From: Antilocapra americana
Taxonomy: Eukaryota > Chordata > Mammalia > Artiodactyla > Antilocapridae
Reading direction: 5' to 3'
Assembly (NCBI GenBank): GCA_007570785.1
Contig: ML662442.1
Span: 28,686,724-28,750,723 of the forward strand
DNA length: 64,000 nt
Below the pieces are notes generated by a model. It was not told the DNA's origin. It saw only the letters and a list, made by a program, of their open reading frames with translations, and made no database searches. Shown piece after piece: positions 58,650-64,000 of this stretch (its first letter is position 1; each line of letters opens with the position of its first letter). Made by a program: the position numbers and the translations under genes.

Positions 58650-59250
58650 ACTTATTTGGCTCATTTAGTAACACAATAAATAGATACTGAGCACCTTTTA
58701 TGTTCCAGCCACTCTTCAAGTCTCTGGGAATGAAAAACAAAGAAACAAACAAACAAACAATATACCCTGTTCATGGAGATGACTTTCTAATCTTGCTTGT
58801 GGGTATACGTATACTGGGGTGGGGGAACAGAAAATAAAATATATAAGGCATAAGAATGTAAGGCTATAGAGAAAAAGCAGAAAAGTGATATGATGTGTAT
58901 GTTGTCAGGTAGCAAAAGGTAGGAGATGGAGTGTTACATCCTCTGACCAGGGAAGACATCACAGAGAAGGCGACACTGGGGAATAGCCCAAAGAGGTGGA
59001 GGAACAAGCCCGTTGCTATTTATGGAAGGATCCTGGAGGCAGAAGGAAGAGTAGGTCCAAGGGCTCTGAGGCTGAGGTATACTTGACCTTAAGATTGCTG
59101 CAGTGGATTAAGCAAGAAGGGAAAGCACTAGGATACGAGGTCTGAGACGTTAGTGTGTGTGGGAATCGCAATAATTGTGAAGCCTGTGGGCCGTGGCGAG
59201 AGCTTGGCTCTTATTCTGAGATAAAAAGGATTTTTTATATTTTTAAGAGG
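58650..59250 (+). mobile_element. Old mammalian interspersed repeat, family unassigned
   Basis: gatactgagcaccttttatg with gttccagccactcttcaagt, then gaccagggaagacatcacag, agggctctgaggctgaggta, and gaagcctgtgggccgtggcg with cttggctcttattctgagat are phrases of a widespread mammalian repeat of MIR/L2 age. An AAAC simple repeat (58,742-58,760) is embedded. Confidence 0.5.
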
Positions 59251-60388
59251 AATTTATGCATATCATATGTTCAGCTCTTTTTTTCCCAACAAAACTATTT
59301 CTGAATAATAAAGGAATCCAAAGATGTAAGTTCTATGTCTCTGCAAATGTTAGTGCTTTTTATTAAGTTTATTTAAAAATCTAGCACAGATCACCACTCA
59401 AACACCATCTATATATACACTTATTTGACCAATTTCCATTACATTTTTCTCAAAACAGTAATTCTGTGACCCTCACAGGCATCATCTCCAAATGTTATTC
59501 AGTCATACAAAAAGTTTTGACTGGTGATAAATACATCTAAATAGTTGACATTATATATAGTTTTGATATCATCAGCTAGAAGAAACGAATCCATAAACGA
59601 CTTTTTTTCTTTCAACACAGACTGTAAATTTTTAGCCGTATCTCCAGTTTGTCTTATGTTTTCAATGCTTATTTTGGTTCAGGATATATAATTTCTATCG
59701 CCTTCAACAGATACTCTTTTATAAAATACCAGCTGCAATAAAAATGTCATTTGGGCAATTTTTAACCTAATTCATGGTAACATATCATGGCAAAATAACT
59801 TGCTTTATATCTATGCATTTGTATTCAAAAATAAGCCTGTAGAAAAGTTTAGTCCATATTTCAGTTCATTAAGTTTTTCATCATGAATCTTTCCACATGC
59901 CTGTCATAACTCTTAGTTTATATACATACATATATGTATACATATATATAGAATGGCACTTTGTATTGTATTTGTTCAACAGACATTTGTTACCACTATA
60001 AATATATAGAAAATCTCTTTATGTCTACTAAGAAATAATCTTTCATTTTCTTGAAACTTATTGCAATTTCTTATGCCTACTTTGAAAGATGGACAAATAG
60101 TCTCTCTTAAATAAAAGGAGCCACAAGGATGATGATGCATAGCAGCTGATACTTGAGCTTGAAATCAGGAGGAAGAAATTTGTATACTTAGGTGAAATCC
60201 ATCAATTTAAAAATATCTGAATCATTTTAAAACACTGTTCAGATTAGACAAACTAGGTCTATAAGCTGTGTTTATCTTCTTAGTCACTACTTGGTGATGT
60301 CTTCCTTAAAAGTTCCAATATCTACTTAATAAGGTTTACAGGACAAGAAAGTAGAGAGAAGATGGGAGAGAAAACCTTCAGGAAAAGA
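59251..60388. other. No gene recognised
   Basis: Unassigned; a short palindromic catatatgtatacatatat stretch occurs near 59,928-59,950. Confidence 0.4.
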
Positions 60389-60416
60389 AAAATAAATAAA
60401 TAAACAAATAAATAAA
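60389..60416. repeat. AAAT simple repeat
   Basis: aaataaataaataaac then aaataaataaag. Confidence 0.85.
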
Positions 60417-60469
60417 GCAGACAATTTCCTAGTAGTGAAGAAAAATACCACTCTTAAAATTAGAGGGGC

Positions 60470-61000
60470 CTGTATTTTAGGTGCAAAAAGACAAATAATA
60501 CAAAAACAAAACTCACACTTAAAAACAGAACAAGCATGAAGACAAAATACTAAAAAGTCTCCAGAAAGAATGGGGGAATAAAAGATTACATTTTAAAAAT
60601 TACAATTATATGAACCACAAGCTGCTATTGACAACACTGGAAACAAGAAGACAAAAAGCCAAAGCTTAAAATTCTAAGAGAAAACAGCTTTTAAGATAGA
60701 ATTGTATACCCAGAATTGTATACCTATTTTTAGGTAAGAGGACATAGAAAATTTGCCACAAATTTATTAATGCTAAACATCAAAGCTTGTGGACATTTTT
60801 CAAGAAGAGAAAGAAGTGAATCATAGAAGGATGGTACAAGAATTTGGTTAAGATTTGTAACCAATCATTTGATGTGTAAGAATTTATTTTAAAAAGAATT
60901 TATTTTAATCACAATCTAGTACTTAAAAACAAAATGAGATTGACAGACACTAAGGAAACAAACAGTTCTTCATATGTTTGAAAAATAATGTAGTCAAATT
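60470..61000 (+). mobile_element. Possible old L1/HAL1-type LINE remnant
   Basis: aaacaagaagacaaaaagcc, taaaattctaagagaaaaca, agaattgtatacccagaatt and gaagagaaagaagtgaatca resemble an old LINE coding region. Low certainty. Confidence 0.35.
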
Positions 61001-61389
61001 TTCCATCTTGGTACAAATGGAAAATTCAGCATTGCATTAAATATTGAAAAATTATTCAAATAAGTGAAGAAAATAAAATACATAATTTCCCCCAAGTTAA
61101 AGAATAATAGTTATGCATTTGAAAAAAAAATGATAAAGCAGAATAGAACCCTATGTCAGAATGTAAGACATAATCAGTAGAAAAGGACAAGTATTCAAAA
61201 ACAAGGTTGAGATAATTGCCTATCAATTTCTTTAAAAATTAAAATTAAATCCTTGTGCCATCATTTAGAACAAAAATAATTTCAGTTGAATAAAAAACCA
61301 ACACATTAAAAGAACTCTATGTACCATAAGTACACTGGAATATATTATCAGACAATATGCTTACGGATCTGGAGCAGGAAAGGACTTTA

Positions 61390-61910
61390 AAATATGAGTA
61401 TAAAACAGGTATGTAAAAAGACACTTGTATACAAAGAATAATAGCAGAAACATTCATGGTAGTCCCAAACTGGAAACTAGTCAAATGTTCATTACATATA
61501 TAAAATGTGATATATGCAAGCAATGGATATTTTTGACAATAAAAGTTTGTGAAGTACTTATATATATATATATATATAGTACAACATGTATGAACCTCAA
61601 AAGCATCAGGATAAGAAAAAAATGCTAGACACAAAAAACAATTATTTTATGATTATGTTATATAAAACAGGTTGAAGAGGTAAATCTGTAGAGGTAGAAA
61701 GCAACTTGGTGATTGCCAGGTATTAGACCGGGGAAGGAAAGGAGAGGCTATAAGAGGTTACAGGATTATTTTAGGGTAATGAAAATGTTTGGAATTAGAT
61801 AGCAGGTACACAACATTAAAAATATACTAAATAACACTAAATTTTGCTTTCTGAAATGGTTAATTTCATCTTAGTAAATTGCACCTCTATAATAAAAAAC
61901 ACAAATTATA
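61390..61910 (+). mobile_element. Old L1 3' end
   Basis: Sense order: cagaaacattcatggtagtc, ctggaaactagtcaaatgtt, caacatgtatgaacctcaaa, tggtgattgccaggtattag, aatggttaatttcatcttag, ending at cacctctataataaaaa. Confidence 0.78.
61559..61578. repeat. TA dinucleotide repeat
   Basis: Ten uninterrupted TA units inside the L1 remnant. Confidence 0.95.
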
Positions 61911-62024
61911 AAAAATAATATTTTATGATAGTATAAAACTATAAATTATTTAATACAGTTTTGAAATTTCAGACCATAGCAATGAGAAAATCTGAACGAA
62001 TTAATTACTAGTAAAGAGTCAGAG

Positions 62025-64000
62025 GACAGAGGTTCTGGCTGCAGCAGATGGCTAGCTGTAGTGTGTGGTGTAAGTCTTCTTGGAGGAGGTCACCATTAGC
62101 CACACCTTAGAGCCGCCGAGCAGACAACCCACAAACCGGAGAATAATTATACAAAAGAAGTTCTCACACTGCTGCAAAAGTTCTAGGCTGCACCACAGAT
62201 TTCCCAATCTGGGGATCCAGGAAAGGAACTGAGAACCCCCAGTTCTCAGTTGAAGGCCAGAGGGATTTGATTATAGAACCTCTGGAGAAACAGACTCTTG
62301 GAAGGCACAATAAAACATTTTGAGCACCAGGACCTAGGAGAAAGGAACAGTAACAGGCAAATTGGCCTTGGAGTACAAAATGAAGCAAGGCAAAGTATTA
62401 GAGTTTTTCCAAGAGAATGTACTGGTCATAGCAAACATCATCTACCAACAACACAAGAGAAGACCCTACACATGGACATCACCAAATGGTCAATATCGAA
62501 ATCAGATTGATTATATTCTTTGTAGCAGAAGACGGAGAAGCTATACAGTCAGCAAAAACAAGACTGGGAGCTGACTGTGGATCAGATCATGAACTCCTTA
62601 TTGCCAAATTCAGACAGAAATTGAACTAAGTGGGGAAAACCACTGGGCCATTCAGGTATGACCTAAATCATTTCCCTTACAATTATACAGTGGAAGTGAG
62701 AAATAGATTCAAGGGAATAGATCTGACAGAGTGCCTGAAGAACTATGGATGGAGGTACAGGAGGAAGTGATCAAAACCATCTCCAAGAAAAAGAAAGGCA
62801 AAACAGTTGTCAGAGGAGGCCTTATAAATAGCTGAGAAAAGAAGAGAAGCTAAAGGCAAAGGAGAAAAGGAAAGATATACCTATCTGAATGCAGATAGCA
62901 GATACTACAAAGAATAGCAAGGAGAGATAGGAAAGCCTTCCTGACTGAACAATGCAAAGATACAGAGGAAAACAATAGAATAGGAAAGACTGGAGATCTC
63001 TTCAAGAAAATTTGAGATACTGAGGGAACATTTCATGCAATGATGGGCTCAATAAAGGATAGAAAATGTATGGACCTAACAGAAGCAGAAGATATTAAGA
63101 AGAGGTGGTAAGAATACACAGAAGTACTGTACAAAAAAGATCTTAATGACCCAGATAACCACAATGGTGTGATCACTCACCTAGACAGGCATCCTGGAGT
63201 GTGAAGTCAAGTGAGCCTTAGGAAGCATCACTATGAGCAAAACCAGTGGGTGATGGAATTTCAGTTGAGCTATTTTAAACCTTAAAAGATTATGCTGTGA
63301 AAGCACTGCACTCAATATGCCAGCAAATTTGGAAACCTCAGCAAAGGCCACAGGACTGGAAAAGGTCAGTATTCATCCCAATCACAAAAAAAGGCAGTGA
63401 AAGAATATTTAAAATACCACACATTTGCACTCATTTCACATGCTAGTGAAGTAATGCTCAAAATTCTCCAAGCTAGGCTTCAATAGTACGTGAACCAAGA
63501 ACTTCCAGATATCCAAGTTGGATTTAGAAAAGGCAGGGGCACCAAAGACCAAATTGCCAACATCTGCTGGATAATAGAAAAAGCAAGAGAATTCCAGAAA
63601 AGCATATACTTCTGCTTCATTGCCTATGCTAAAGCCTTTGACTGTGTGGATCACAAGAAACTGTGGAAAATTCTACAAGAGATGGGATATTAGACCACTT
63701 CATCTGCCTCCTTTATAACCTGTATGAACATCAGGAAGCAACGATTAGAACCTGACCTGGAACAACAGACTGGTTCCAAATTGGGAAAGGAGTACATCAA
63801 AGCTGTATATTGTCACCCTGCTTATTTAATTTATATGCAGTGTACATCATGCAAAATGCTGGACTGAATGAAGCACAAGCTGGGATCAAGATTGCCAGAT
63901 AAAATATCAATAACCTCAGACATGCAGATGACACCATGTTTAAAGCAAAAAGAGAAGAGGAACTAAAGATCCTCTTGATGAGAGTGAAAGAGGAGAGTGA
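62025..64000 (+). mobile_element. BovB LINE, internally deleted, runs off right edge
   Basis: Leader sequence matching 40,330-40,490 (ggtgtaagtcttcttggagg, gagccgccgagcagacaacc, ggagaataattatac) ends at about 62,350 and is joined directly to mid-endonuclease sequence (aacaggcaaattggccttgg) that corresponds to 42,199 in the other copy. It then continues through the endonuclease end (TWTSPNGQYRNQIDYIL), linker and RT. Frame 63,490-63,693 has LPDIQVGFRKGRGT and AKAFDCVDHKKLWKIL (RT motif A region). The catalytic motif at 63,921-63,932 reads HADD, the tyrosine being lost. Stops are frequent. The 3' part lies beyond the window. Confidence 0.93.
63490..63693 (+). pseudogene. BovB RT fragment
   Basis: A 67-codon open piece of the RT palm with the conserved AFDCVDHKKLW region holding a catalytic aspartate. 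Upstream and downstream frames are broken; not an independent gene. Confidence 0.8.

Noticed and set aside
1..64000. BovB at both window edges as terminal repeats of one large structure
   Set aside because: The edge copies cover different parts of BovB and are ordinary independent insertions that happen to be cut by the window; same orientation is expected half the time.

Overview
This window is ruminant genomic DNA (cattle, sheep, goat, antelope or deer lineage; the species cannot be read from the sequence). The diagnosis rests on the repeats: BovB (RTE-type) LINE copies, tRNA-headed Bov-tA SINEs and a Bov-A2 dimer occur throughout, alongside artiodactyl L1 3' ends and one CHR-type SINE. I found no host protein-coding exon, rRNA, functional tRNA or CRISPR array. 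The composition is A+T-rich and looks like a gene desert or a long intron. Most long open frames lie inside transposable elements and are broken.

Layout. 1-652: 3' end of a BovB cut by the window edge. About 3.2-4.3 kb: an L2 relic. 4.9-8.0 kb: LINE leader fragment, then an old L1 3' half carrying two nested SINE insertions. 10.0-14.3 kb: L1 3' ends and an A+T-rich inverted repeat. 14,419-23,180: a structurally complete but coding-dead class I (gammaretrovirus-like) endogenous retrovirus, with two LTRs, a CCAT target duplication, primer-binding site, leader splice donor, gag, pro, pol, env and polypurine tract. 23.6-31.6 kb: BovB 3' fragment, a near-full-length BovB on the minus strand (about 26,261-29,540), and L1 3' ends. 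32.4-34.5 kb: two almost identical 149-bp direct copies of non-repeat sequence 1.9 kb apart. 36-43.2 kb: SINEs, BovB fragments, an antisense L1, and a rearranged BovB (39,962-43,190) holding two SINEs, a long AC microsatellite with a 10-N gap and a deletion of the whole reverse transcriptase core. 43.3-62 kb: antisense L1, SINEs, an MLT1-type LTR, older repeats and unassigned A+T-rich sequence. 62,025-64,000: another BovB, internally deleted, running off the right edge.

How the parts relate. The window is best read as layered insertions: L2, old L1, MLT1 and other old repeats at the bottom; the ERV, artiodactyl L1 and BovB in the middle; Bov-tA/Bov-A2 SINEs on top (inside the ERV leader, the BovB copies and the L1s). 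Bov-tA SINEs share the BovB 3' tail and are thought to be mobilised by BovB enzymes, so the two families form one parasite/hyperparasite system. The most unusual observations are a SINE whose internal stem-loop is inverted (about 41,425-41,458), a SINE carrying a reversed copy of a SINE head (about 36,147-36,193), the 149-bp duplication, BovB deletion junctions that skip domains, and loss of the poly(A) signal from only one of the two retroviral LTRs. I saw no convincing new autonomous system. Coordinates of repeat borders are by eye and may be off by tens of bases.
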